Source: Roseimaritima ulvae (GTDB lineage Bacteria > Planctomycetota > Planctomycetia > Pirellulales > Pirellulaceae). From it: a stretch of 64,000 nucleotides of DNA. Numbering within the stretch: position 1 is the stretch's first letter; each line of letters opens with the position of its first letter. Position numbers and translations under genes: made by a program. Below, in pieces: positions 47,042-55,754 of this stretch. The stretch spans positions 5,189,404 to 5,253,403 of the forward strand of contig NZ_CP042914.1 of the NCBI RefSeq assembly GCF_008065135.1, written 5' to 3'. The notes under the pieces are model-generated. The model was not told where the DNA came from, did not search any database, and worked only from the letters and a program-made list of their open reading frames with translations.

Positions 47042-47980
47042 ATGGCAACGCAACGGCTGACCAAACACAACGCCGCGATGGTTCGGTTGGGCGTGCACAC
47101 GGCCGAGACCTTGGGCGCCGACGCGCTGTTGCTGCTGCTTGACGGGGCTACGGACTGGAAAAAGGTTCGTGAAACGGCCAATTCCAAGTTGACCCTGATC
47201 GTCGCCGTCGACTCCGAGGACGACCTCGAAGGCGCGGCCGAAGCGGGATTGAAACCGCTGGCGTTGAACAAAGAGAAGGCGCCCTTGCTGGAACGCTTAC
47301 AGCACGCGCTGCTGGAAGCGGCGGCCGATGAATTGATTCGCCCCAACGGCGAAGTCGTGACGGTTTACAGCGGCTTCCAACAGGGCCGCTTCGATTCGAT
47401 CAGCCACATGCAGTTGGACGAACGGATGCGGCGGCTGAGCGTCCGCGACCTGCAGCGACTCGACAGCAGCGTGCCGCTGAAAACGCTCAAGGCCGTCGTC
47501 GACCTGGCCGTGCAAATCGGCCGCGAAGGCCGCGAGGGCAAACCGGTGGGCGCGATGTTTGTGGTCGGGGACACGCGGCGAGTGCTGGAGCACGCCAAGG
47601 ACAGCGGCGCCGATCCGTTTCGCGGCTACAACAAAAAGCACCGCAATCTGATGGACCCCCGCGTCTCGGAAGACGCCAAAGAAATCTCGCAACTCGACGG
47701 AGCCTTTGTGGTGTCCGCCGATGGGCATATCGAACGCAGCCGGCAGATGCTGGAAGTGGCCCATGAAGACCTGCAGATGTCCAAGGGGTTGGGAGCCCGG
47801 CACTGGGCGGGGGCCGCGATCACGCGCAAGACCAAGGCCGTGTCCGTCGTCGTCAGCCAATCGACCGGCACCGTGCGGCTGTACCAAAACGGCGACCTGG
47901 TGATGCGGATCGAACCGATGGACAAAGCCGTCAAATGGCAGGAATTCAACTACGATCCGCCCCCGACAGGGTCGGAGTAG
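47042..47980 (+). CDS. DacZ-like diadenylate cyclase (DisA_N domain)
   Basis: 312 residues, soluble. The N-terminal part (about 5-120) resembles a pyruvate-kinase C-terminal-like alpha/beta domain, ending ADELIRPNGEVVTVYSG. The DAC domain (about 125-300) has the DGA motif in QLDGAFVVSADGHIE and GARHWAGAAITRKT, then SVVVSQSTGTVRLYQNG. Classical c-di-AMP synthases have RHR; here the third residue is Trp. The two-domain layout is that of archaeal DacZ. It makes c-di-AMP from two ATP if active. Monocistronic. Confidence 0.8.
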   Translation: MATQRLTKHNAAMVRLGVHTAETLGADALLLLLDGATDWKKVRETANSKLTLIVAVDSEDDLEGAAEAGLKPLALNKEKAPLLERLQHALLEAAADELIRPNGEVVTVYSGFQQGRFDSISHMQLDERMRRLSVRDLQRLDSSVPLKTLKAVVDLAVQIGREGREGKPVGAMFVVGDTRRVLEHAKDSGADPFRGYNKKHRNLMDPRVSEDAKEISQLDGAFVVSADGHIERSRQMLEVAHEDLQMSKGLGARHWAGAAITRKTKAVSVVVSQSTGTVRLYQNGDLVMRIEPMDKAVKWQEFNYDPPPTGSE

Positions 47981-48612
47981 GAGTGGCGAGTTGCGAGTGA
48001 GGAGTGAGGAGTGAGGATGGGACAAATCCGAGATCCCCCTCTCCCCCTGGCCTGGTAAAAATCCGTAACCCTTTGTCGTGGTCGCCCCGAACCAAGTTGG
48101 CTCTATCGTGGGGACGCGAGCGAATTCCGGTCCCCCCTCCCCCAAATATTTCGCGCAGTACGTCCTCTATCACCCCAGATTCATAACGCGAAATCTTTGG
48201 GGGAGGGGCCGATGCGCGCAACCGGCGTCACCTCGGCTGCTTCAAGATCACTACCAATCAGCACAACGGTTAACCGGCAAATCCGCGGCGCCGCTTGCCC
48301 CTCCCCCTAACCCCCTCCCCCAAAACGGTCGCGGTCACGCCTATTGAGATGGATACCTCTAGCGCGACCATTTTGGGGGAGGGGGGACACGTGTCGCCCA
48401 GCCGTTTCTAAACCGCCTAGACAACCACCACGCAATTATTTTTACCAGGCCACTCTCCCACTCTCCCACTCTCCCCCTCTCCCCCTCTCGCCACTCGCCC
48501 CCCGCCACTTTTACTCTATACCTCGCCCTGGCATTGGTTTACGCTACAACGAGGCTAATTCCGTTGCCCCTGCCGGGTTCCATCCTTCCTTTGCGCTTGT
48601 TCCGTCGCTGGC
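47981..48612. other. 632-bp intergenic region upstream of smc
   Basis: No credible gene is seen. A GAGGAGTGAGGAGTGAG block is at 47995-48017; a 22-base inverted repeat at 48134-48155/48187-48208; a 23-base inverted repeat at 48311-48333/48363-48385; the 51-bp dispersed repeat at 48402-48452; and a CTCTCCC microsatellite at about 48453-48490. The smc promoter should lie in the last 100 bp, but I see no convincing boxes. Confidence 0.6.
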
Positions 48613-51600
48613 ATGCTGAAAGCTCTCGAAATCGCTGGCTTCAAAAGCTTTGCCGACCGAACTCGATTTGATTTTCCCGATGGGATCACCGTGGTGGTCG
48701 GCCCCAACGGGTCGGGCAAGAGCAATATCGTCGACGCCATCAAGTGGGTATTGGGCTCGCAGAGCGCCAAGAGCCTGCGTGGCAAGGAGATGGCCGACGT
48801 TATCTTCAAGGGCTCGCAGAGCCGCGGGCCGGCCGGATCGGCTGAAGCCACGATCGTGTTCGATAACAGCGAGGGCAACCTGCCGATTGAGGCCCCCGAG
48901 GTCCACGTGACCCGGCGGGTGTTCCGCAGCGGCGAGGGCGAATACCTGATCAACAATCAGCCCTGTCGCTTGAAAGACATCAAGAGCTTGATTGCCGGGA
49001 CCGGGATCGGCATCGATGCCTACAGCCTGATCGAACAGGGCAAAGTCGACCGGATGCTGCAGGCCAACGCCAAAGATCGACGCGTGATCTTTGAGGAAGC
49101 GGCCGGTATCAGCCGTTTTAAAGCCAAAAAAGTGGAAGCCGAGCGGCGGTTGGCTCGGGTCGATCAAAACCTGGTGCGGTTGGGCGATATCGTCGACGAG
49201 GTGGCTTCGCGGCTGCAAAGTTTGAAGTCGCAGGCGTCCAAAGCCGAACGCTACCGCCAGGGATCCGAACGGCTCCGCCAGCTGCGGACTTCGCTGGCCT
49301 GGACCGACTGGTCGGAGATGTCCGAACAGTTGCAGCAGGCCGAAACCGACCTAAACCGCGTCACCGAATTGGCCGCATCGGAACAAGCCCGCCGCGAGCA
49401 GATCGCGACGCAGCGTCAGGAATTTGAACTGTCGTTGCAGACCCTGGCCGAACAAGCTCGTACGGTCGAAGCCGAACGTTCGGACATCTCTCGCGACATT
49501 GCCGGCCTGGCCGGTCGCCGCGATGCCGACGCGGTGTCGCTGGACGAGTTGGAGACGACGCTGGAAAAAGGTCGCAGGCGCGTCCGTTTGCTGCAGTCCC
49601 AAGCCGGATCGGCGGCGGCGGAATACCGCGATCTGCGAGAGCGGTTGCGGAACTACCAAACCGAATACGAAGCCGCTCAAGCCGCCGTCGATGCCGCCGA
49701 TGCGGTCCGTCAACAGGCGAACACCGACGCGGAAGAAGCCCGCTCGCGCCGCGCCGAACTGCAGGTCCAGCATCTCGCGGCGCTCCGCACCGTCGCCGAC
49801 CTGGACGGGCACGTGCAGCGGCTGCAGCAACAGTTGGCCCAGTCGACGCGGACGGCCGAAAGCCTGTCCCTGCGTCGCGCCGCCGGGCAAGCGTCGGTTG
49901 CCGAAGCGCAGGCGGAACTGAAAACCTGCCGTCAGGTGCTGCATCAATTAAATACGTCGATTGCGGCTTCCGAAAAGCAAATCGAACTGGCCCGGGCCGA
50001 ACTGAACGACAAACATCGCTTGTTAAGTCGCCGCCGTGAAGAGATCGCGGCTCTGAACGTCCGCCTGCAGGGGCTGACCGAACGACAAAACGTGTTGCAG
50101 GATTTGGAAAAACGTCAGGAAGGGATTCAGACCGGCGTGCGGTCGTTGATGGACCAGGTCCGCGACGCGCGCAGCGAAGTGCTCAGCGATGTGCTGGGCT
50201 TGGTCGCCGATCATGTGGAAACCGATCCCGCCGTGGCCCCTCTGATCGACGCCACCTTGGGCCCCTTGGCACAGTACGCCATCGTCCGCGGGGACCGGGT
50301 CCAAAACGCGGTTTTGGCGGGAGAAATCGCGATCACCGGCCGCGTCGGATTGCTGCGAATCGATGAACTGCCGCCCCGCCGCCCGGGCGACAAAATTCGC
50401 CTCGAAGGACTGGGCGGCGTGATCGGGCGAGCGGATCGGATGGTTCACACCGACGCTCAGTTTGAACCGCTGGTGCGGCATCTGCTGGGCACGACCTGGA
50501 TCGTCGACAGCCTGGCGACCGCTCTGGGCCTGCGAAAATTAAGCGGCGCGGGACTGCGGTTTGTAACCAGCAATTGCGAATTGCTGGACCGCGACGGTTC
50601 CATCATCGTCGGACCAGCCACCGCCGCCGCAGGGCTGGTCAGCCGCCACAGTCAGTTGGCCGCGACCACCAAAGACATCCAACACTACCGCTACCAATTG
50701 TCCGAAGCCGTCGAAGAAGCCGAGCGGCTGAGTCAGCGGGTTGATCAAGACGCTGCCGGCGTGGGACGGGTCGAAGACGCACATCGCGAAGCCGTCACGC
50801 AGCGGGCGGCTGCCGAAGCCAGTTTGCGGCACGCCGAAGAACGTTTGCAGTCGCGCGCCAAAGCGCTGGCCGAAATCGATGAGGAAATCGAATCCACGTC
50901 CCAACTGCACAGCGATGCGGCCACGCAACAGGCTCAATATGAAAAACAGTTGAGCGAATGCCGGGCTGAAATCCAAGCCATCGAAACCGCCGCCGCCGAC
51001 AGCGACCAGCAACTGGAAGCCAAAGAGAACGAGCTGCGATTGGCCACCGATCACGTGATGGCGATCAGCGTCGATGTGGCTCGAGCCGAACAGAAGGTCG
51101 AAGCCCTAACCGCGACGCTGGAGCAACAACGCCGCGATCAATCCCAGCGTCAGGCCGCCGTCGAAGAGGTCCGCGGGCAGCTGCAAAAAGATTCCCAGCG
51201 CCGCGACGAACTGCGGCTGCGGCAATTAAATGCCAGCGACGCTTTGGCCACTTACTACCTGCGACTGGAAGCGTCCGAACAACAGATGAAGTCGTTGGCC
51301 GCCGAAGCCACGGCGATGCGTGATTCGCAACGCAAATTGCAACGCGAACTGGACGCCGCCAGCAGCGCGGCCAACAAAGCGTCTCAGGAAGTGCACGCCA
51401 TTTCCAGCCGCCGCGATACGGTGCGGATGAAACGCGAAACCCTGGCCGATCGTTTGCTGGAGGACTACGAGATCGATCTGCGGGGCAGCGAACCGCCGGA
51501 AGATCACGAGCCACCGGAAGATCGCGAAGCCGCCGAAGCGGAAATCACCAAGCTCCGCGAACAACTGCAGCGCGTCGGTTCGGTCAATATGGAAGCCCTC

Positions 51601-52209
51601 GATGAATTGGAAGGCCTGCAGACTCGCTACGACGAATTGCACAGCCAGTACCAGGATCTGACCGCGGCCAAAGATTCGCTGCAGCGGGTCATCCAGCGCA
51701 TTAATACGGACAGCCGGCGATTGTTCATGGACACTCTGGAAGCGATTCGGCAGAATTTCCAGCGTTTGTACCGCAAGTCCTTCGGCGGCGGTCAGGCGGA
51801 CTTGATTCTGGAAGAATCCGACGATCCGCTGGAAGCCGGTGTGGAAATCGTGGCCACGCCGCCAGGCAAGCCGTCCTTCTCGAACTCCCTGTTGTCTGGT
51901 GGCGAAAAGGCGCTAACGGCGGTGGCGCTATTGATGTCGATCTTCCAGTACCGTCCCAGCCCGTTCTGCGTGCTGGACGAAGTCGACGCGCCCTTTGACG
52001 AGGCCAACATCGGCCGCTTTGTGACCGTTTTGAAAGAGTTCTTGGACCAGTCGAAGTTCGTCGTCGTCACGCACAGCAAGAAGACGATGACCGCCGCGAC
52101 GACGCTGTACGGCGTCACGATGCAGGAATCGGGCGTCAGCAAACGCGTCTCGGTACGCTTCGAAGACGTCAACGAAGACGGCGAAATCAACAACACCGAC
52201 GCCGCATGA
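48613..52209 (+). CDS. smc: Chromosome segregation protein SMC
   Basis: 1198 residues, full length. N-terminal Walker A GPNGSGKSNIVDAI (32-45), two long coiled coils (about 170-500 and 680-1030), a hinge at about 510-670 (VETDPAVAPLIDATLGPLAQ), and the C-terminal ATPase half with LLSGGEKALTAVALL (about 1094) and LDEVDAPFDEANIG. SMC with ScpA/B compacts and segregates chromosomes. An ATG start with no overlap. The 3' end runs into a tandem repeat. Confidence 0.97.
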   Translation: MLKALEIAGFKSFADRTRFDFPDGITVVVGPNGSGKSNIVDAIKWVLGSQSAKSLRGKEMADVIFKGSQSRGPAGSAEATIVFDNSEGNLPIEAPEVHVTRRVFRSGEGEYLINNQPCRLKDIKSLIAGTGIGIDAYSLIEQGKVDRMLQANAKDRRVIFEEAAGISRFKAKKVEAERRLARVDQNLVRLGDIVDEVASRLQSLKSQASKAERYRQGSERLRQLRTSLAWTDWSEMSEQLQQAETDLNRVTELAASEQARREQIATQRQEFELSLQTLAEQARTVEAERSDISRDIAGLAGRRDADAVSLDELETTLEKGRRRVRLLQSQAGSAAAEYRDLRERLRNYQTEYEAAQAAVDAADAVRQQANTDAEEARSRRAELQVQHLAALRTVADLDGHVQRLQQQLAQSTRTAESLSLRRAAGQASVAEAQAELKTCRQVLHQLNTSIAASEKQIELARAELNDKHRLLSRRREEIAALNVRLQGLTERQNVLQDLEKRQEGIQTGVRSLMDQVRDARSEVLSDVLGLVADHVETDPAVAPLIDATLGPLAQYAIVRGDRVQNAVLAGEIAITGRVGLLRIDELPPRRPGDKIRLEGLGGVIGRADRMVHTDAQFEPLVRHLLGTTWIVDSLATALGLRKLSGAGLRFVTSNCELLDRDGSIIVGPATAAAGLVSRHSQLAATTKDIQHYRYQLSEAVEEAERLSQRVDQDAAGVGRVEDAHREAVTQRAAAEASLRHAEERLQSRAKALAEIDEEIESTSQLHSDAATQQAQYEKQLSECRAEIQAIETAAADSDQQLEAKENELRLATDHVMAISVDVARAEQKVEALTATLEQQRRDQSQRQAAVEEVRGQLQKDSQRRDELRLRQLNASDALATYYLRLEASEQQMKSLAAEATAMRDSQRKLQRELDAASSAANKASQEVHAISSRRDTVRMKRETLADRLLEDYEIDLRGSEPPEDHEPPEDREAAEAEITKLREQLQRVGSVNMEALDELEGLQTRYDELHSQYQDLTAAKDSLQRVIQRINTDSRRLFMDTLEAIRQNFQRLYRKSFGGGQADLILEESDDPLEAGVEIVATPPGKPSFSNSLLSGGEKALTAVALLMSIFQYRPSPFCVLDEVDAPFDEANIGRFVTVLKEFLDQSKFVVVTHSKKTMTAATTLYGVTMQESGVSKRVSVRFEDVNEDGEINNTDAA

Positions 52210-52212
52210 GGT

Positions 52213-52404
52213 GGGGAGACAAGGAGACAAGGAGACAAGGAGACAGAAGGGACAGAAGGGACAGAAGGGACAGAAGGGACAGAAGGGACAGAAGGGACAG
52301 AAGGGACAGAAGGGACGGGGATACGGGCTTTTGGACTTTTCCGTCCCAGACTCCTTGTCTCCCAGACTCCTTGTCTCCCTCACTCCTCACTCCTCACTCC
52401 TCAC
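52213..52404. repeat. Tandem and inverted repeats between smc and larC
   Basis: Three 8-bp units (AGACAAGG, 52217-52240) are followed by eight 9-bp units (GACAGAAGG, 52242-52313). Then CTCCTTGTCTCCCAGACTCC (52351-52370) reverse-complements the first block, and CACTCCTCACTCCTCAC follows and overlaps the end of larC. The hairpin lies between convergent genes and may terminate both. The 9-bp period makes it look coding in several frames. Confidence 0.8.
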
Positions 52405-53562
52405 TGCCCTTCGCACCTGATGCACTGTCAGGTTGCGGTTGGCGGCGATCGCTCGGGCGTCTTCGTATTCGAGGGCAAACCGCCAGGTGCCGTCGGGCAG
52501 GCGGCTCTCCTTGCCCTGGATGGGGCCAAGCGCGGTTTCGCGAGTGGCTTCGCGGCGGGGCAACTTATGCCGTTCGGCGCGCAGTCGCCGGACTCCGATG
52601 GTTCCGGTGGCCATGAACAGCAACTGTTCCAGTTCGTTGGCGCGGCCGTCGGGGCAAAGCACCGTCAGCAGCACGCCCGACCTGCCTTTCTTCATCACAC
52701 AGGGCGTTTGAATCACGTCCAAGGCGCCGGCGTCGAGCAGCGATTCGGCGGCCGCGGCCAGATCTTCGGCCGTGGTGTTGTCGATGTTGGTTTCCAGGAT
52801 TGTGACGCGGTCGTAATCCAGTTCGGCGGCCTCGGGGGCGGTGACGACTTCGCCGATCAGCACCCGCAGCACGTTGGCTTGGCCTTCGATGTCCTTTTGC
52901 CCGGCTCCGTAGCCGACCGTTTGCGTAGTCATCGCGGGCACCGAGCCGAATCGCCTCGAGCTGGCTTTCAGGATCGCCGCACCGGTGGGCGTGGTCAGCT
53001 CGATCGGCGTGTCGCTGGGGGCCAGCGGGATCCCGCACAGCAGTTCCGCGGTGGCCGGCGCGGGGATCGAGACGCGACCGTGAGCGATTTCGATGAACCC
53101 GGTCCCGGTGGGCACGGCCGAGGCTTCGACGGCGTCGATGCCCAAGTCGTCCAAAGCGATCGCGGTGCCCACGATATCGGCGATCGAATCAATCGCTCCG
53201 ACTTCGTGAAAATGCACTTTCTGAATCGTCGAACCGTGGACTTTGGCTTCCGCCGCCGCCAGGGCCGAAAAAATTTCTCGAGCTCGGCGTTTGCCTTCCG
53301 CCGTAATCGCGTCGGCCTGATCGATCATCGCTTCGATATGGTGTAGATGGCGATGAGCGTGTTCGGGAGGATGGGTGATCGTGATCTGGACGGCGCGGAA
53401 GCCGCATTTGCGAACCTCATCGGCCGTGATTTGCAGCTCTCCCAGCCCCAGGCTGCGGACGCCCTCGACAATCCGCTGCAGCGATGCCCCGGCATCGACC
53501 AGGGCTCCCAGCGTCATATCGCCGCTAATTCCGCTCAAACAGTCAAAGTATGCAATTCGCAT
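52387..53562 (-). CDS. larC: Nickel-pincer cofactor biosynthesis protein LarC
   Basis: 391 residues, matching DUF111/LarC length. MRIAYFDCLSGISGDMTLGA at the N-terminus, FHEVGAIDSIADIVG near 130, and ELTTPTGAAILK are family signatures. LarC inserts nickel into the pyridinium-dithiocarboxylate cofactor of LarA-type racemases and epimerases. LarB, LarE and LarA are not in this window. Minus strand, convergent with smc. Confidence 0.95.
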   Translation of the reverse strand: MRIAYFDCLSGISGDMTLGALVDAGASLQRIVEGVRSLGLGELQITADEVRKCGFRAVQITITHPPEHAHRHLHHIEAMIDQADAITAEGKRRAREIFSALAAAEAKVHGSTIQKVHFHEVGAIDSIADIVGTAIALDDLGIDAVEASAVPTGTGFIEIAHGRVSIPAPATAELLCGIPLAPSDTPIELTTPTGAAILKASSRRFGSVPAMTTQTVGYGAGQKDIEGQANVLRVLIGEVVTAPEAAELDYDRVTILETNIDNTTAEDLAAAAESLLDAGALDVIQTPCVMKKGRSGVLLTVLCPDGRANELEQLLFMATGTIGVRRLRAERHKLPRREATRETALGPIQGKESRLPDGTWRFALEYEDARAIAANRNLTVHQVRRAVRSEE

Positions 53563-53587
53563 CGGGGTCCCTTCGTCGAAAGTGGCG

Positions 53588-53615
53588 TTGCCTTTAGGCG
53601 TTCATCTAGTAGAAT
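53588..53615 (+). promoter_or_regulatory. Candidate sigma-70 promoter of rpmJ
   Basis: TTGCCT (53588-53593) and TAGAAT (53610-53615) are separated by 16 bases, a reasonable vegetative promoter about 80 bp upstream of the L36 start. Confidence 0.35.
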
Positions 53616-53693
53616 CCGGGATTCTGATGATTCCGAGGGACTCTGCCGAGCCCCCACATCGATAAGTTTTGCTGATCAGTGAGATAGAGATCC

Positions 53694-53846
53694 ATGAAGG
53701 TTGTTAGCTCGATCGGAGCCCTGAAGTACCGCCATCCGGACTGCCAAGTCGTCCGTCGCCGTGGTCGAATCTACGTTATTTGCAAGAGCAACCCGCGATA
53801 CAAGGTCCGCCAAGGCGGTGCCAAGATCAAGAAAGCTCGCCGCTAA
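53694..53846 (+). CDS. rpmJ: Ribosomal protein bL36, cysteine-poor form
   Basis: 50 residues, too short for ordinary gene finding, starting [20 protein letters not shown] with [20 protein letters not shown] next. It matches the bL36 variant that lacks the full zinc set: only Cys17 and Cys30 remain. The tail [10 protein letters not shown] extends the usual 41-residue length with basic residues. It binds 23S rRNA in the large subunit. It stands alone between larC and two small genes. Confidence 0.93.
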   Translation: MKVVSSIGALKYRHPDCQVVRRRGRIYVICKSNPRYKVRQGGAKIKKARR

Positions 53847-53995
53847 GCCGGCAAGCTCTCTGTAGTCGCCGCAGCTTACCCAGCTGCCGCGAGCGGAACG
53901 TTTGTTTTTCGGATTAGGACGATCCTGCAGGGGTGCCGATGGGTGTGGTGTGCCATTTTTGCACTCACACTCCTGTCGCTCCTGGATGTTCTCCT

Positions 53996-54364
53996 ATGCC
54001 GTCTGCGCAATCGGCTGCTCCTGTTGGTCTCGATTCTTCGACCGTCCCCGTCGGACCTCTAGACGCTGCCGCTGCAGTAGATCATGACGCGTTAGCGGAC
54101 GATGCTGCTGTAGAGGTTGACGCTGCGGTAGAGGTCGATGCTGCGACGGATACCGCTGCGGTCGACGATGACGCGGCGACCGAAACAGCCCCCGGCTGCT
54201 TGCTGGCCGAACTGGAGCGACGCCAAGACGAGGTGTTAGCGCAGATCGACGAATTGGACGCCAAGGTGACGGCGCTGCTAAGCGAACTGGGCGTAACCAT
54301 GACGCCCGAACCCGAAGAAGACTTGGTCGCTGTTCGCTCCGCGAACAATGCGTCGGCAGCATAG
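53996..54364 (+). CDS. Small Ala/Asp-rich protein with coiled coil, unknown function
   Basis: 122 residues from ATG at 53996; 53933 is an alternative. The first 80 residues are an acidic, Ala/Val-rich repeat made by tandem duplication of an about 18-bp unit encoding DAAVEV-type motifs (54112-54160). Residues about 80-112 form a coiled coil (LERRQDEVLAQIDELDAK). The very end contains a TCC-triloop repeat (54331-54347) encoding part of AVRSANNASAA. Probably real, function not recognisable. Confidence 0.5.
   Translation: MPSAQSAAPVGLDSSTVPVGPLDAAAAVDHDALADDAAVEVDAAVEVDAATDTAAVDDDAATETAPGCLLAELERRQDEVLAQIDELDAKVTALLSELGVTMTPEPEEDLVAVRSANNASAA
54331..54347 (+). repeat. TCC-triloop hairpin inside a coding end
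   Basis: TGTTCGC-TCC-GCGAACA, identical to intergenic copies at 62516 and in inverse at 18653. It lies within the last 12 codons of the small protein gene, so the repeat appears to have landed in or extended the coding sequence. Confidence 0.7.
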
Positions 54365-54447
54365 CGCCATTCGTTGCTCACCCCAAGCGGGGGTGATAAG
54401 CTGGTCGGCTTTCCTCAGGTCCCCCCCCCGCACGACAGCCTCCCCCA

Positions 54448-54678
54448 ATGCCTGCGCGACTTCCCAAGCATATTGAGCAACTTCGCTGGTTGGCGATTGG
54501 CCATTCCGGTATCTGCTTGAGACAGATTAAAGCCCGCACCCTCTCGATGGTCGTTGCGGTGCTCAATTGTCTGCAGTTTCCGCTGGGAACCGCGTTGGGC
54601 GTCCTTACGATTATCGCGCTGTTTCAGGATCCGGTGCGTGAGGCTTACGAGAGCGGCGGCGAAATCGCAGTGGAGTGA
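54448..54678 (+). CDS. Small membrane protein, possibly shortened family member
   Basis: 76 residues. HIEQLRWLAIGH and later LNCLQFPLGTALGVLTIIALF match two parts of a family of small multi-pass planctomycete proteins in which I recall two extra membrane segments between these parts. Here HSGICLRQIKART joins them directly, so an in-frame deletion of about 50 residues is likely. One strong membrane helix remains. Function unknown. Confidence 0.5.
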   Translation: MPARLPKHIEQLRWLAIGHSGICLRQIKARTLSMVVAVLNCLQFPLGTALGVLTIIALFQDPVREAYESGGEIAVE

Positions 54679-54766
54679 TCAATCGCGTCGGCGCGGTGGT
54701 CGCCATGCGTTAGACTCTGGGGACCCATCTTTGTCCTTCGGCCACGCTCTTTGAGGATCCCAATCC

Positions 54767-55660
54767 TTGGCGGCTGTCAGTCCTTTATCGCCCGAAGCAA
54801 TCAATCAAATCAAACGCTTGGACCTCCGTGCGCGGATGGTGGTGCGAGGTTTTTTGCAGGGCTTGCACGCCAGTCCCTACCACGGCTTTTCGGTTCAGTT
54901 CAGCGAACACCGCCGCTATAACCGCGGCGACGATCCGAAACTGATCGACTGGTTGGTGTACGCCAAAACGGACAAGTACTACATCAAACGCTTTGAAGCG
55001 GAAACCAATCTGACGGGCTATCTGGTGATGGACCTCAGCCGTTCGATGGGCTTCACCGCTTCGCAGCAGATGACCAAGTTTGAATATTGCATTTGTTTGG
55101 CGGCATCGCTGTGCTACCTGATGATCATGCAGCAGGATCCGGTGGGGCTGATCACGTTTGGCGACAAGGTACGTGCCAGCGTTCCGGCTCGCAGTCGCCG
55201 CGGGCATCTGGGCGACGTGATGGCTCACCTGACCAATCTGCAACCCGAGGGCACAACGGATCTGCCGGCCTGTTTAAACCAGGTGGCGGCGATGATGCGG
55301 CACAAAAGCTTGATCATGCTGTTCAGCGATTTGTTGGGCGATCCGGAGCCCGTGTTTTCGGCTCTGGCGCGGCTGCGGCACGGCGGTCACGACGTGATTT
55401 TGTTTCACGTGCTGGACGAAGCGGAAGTGCATTTTCCGTATGACGGGGCGGTGGAATTCGAGGATCCCGAAACGGGGGAAACGATTTCCGTCGATGCGAC
55501 CGGGTTCCGCGAGGACTACCTGAAAAACCTGACGGACTTCCAAGATGCCTATCGACGCAAGTGCAGCGATCTGCGAATCGACTACGTGCCGATGGATACC
55601 AGCATGCCGTTCGACACCGCTTTGACCGAATACCTGATCAGCCGCCAAGCAAGGTTCTAA
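54767..55660 (+). CDS. DUF58 domain protein without MoxR neighbour
   Basis: 297 residues from TTG at 54767, with GAGGAT upstream. Soluble, no membrane segment. YNRGDDPKLIDWLVYAKTDK is the DUF58 core, followed by a VWA-like fold with the MIDAS-like DLSRSMGF. This is the shorter DUF58 type. Its partner MoxR is not adjacent. It ends convergent with the lipoprotein gene across a triloop repeat. Confidence 0.88.
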   Translation: MAAVSPLSPEAINQIKRLDLRARMVVRGFLQGLHASPYHGFSVQFSEHRRYNRGDDPKLIDWLVYAKTDKYYIKRFEAETNLTGYLVMDLSRSMGFTASQQMTKFEYCICLAASLCYLMIMQQDPVGLITFGDKVRASVPARSRRGHLGDVMAHLTNLQPEGTTDLPACLNQVAAMMRHKSLIMLFSDLLGDPEPVFSALARLRHGGHDVILFHVLDEAEVHFPYDGAVEFEDPETGETISVDATGFREDYLKNLTDFQDAYRRKCSDLRIDYVPMDTSMPFDTALTEYLISRQARF

Positions 55661-55667
55661 GGTCTAT

Positions 55668-55754
55668 GGTCGTCTTTCGCTCCGCGAAAGCAACGAAATT
55701 GCGCTGCTCTTCGTTGCCCTGCTCTTCGTTGCGTTCGCGGAGCGAACGACGACC
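55668..55754. repeat. TCC/GGA triloop pair between convergent genes
   Basis: CTTTCGC-TCC-GCGAAAG (55674-55690) and CGTTCGC-GGA-GCGAACG (55732-55748). The outer flanks GGTCGTC and GACGACC pair, so the block folds into one large stem. It separates the DUF58 gene from the lipoprotein gene and probably terminates both. Confidence 0.75.

Noticed and set aside
52217-52313. Possible low-complexity coding region with DRR or GQK repeats
   Set aside because: The 9-bp period leaves several frames open by chance; it follows the smc stop and lies in a repeat block.
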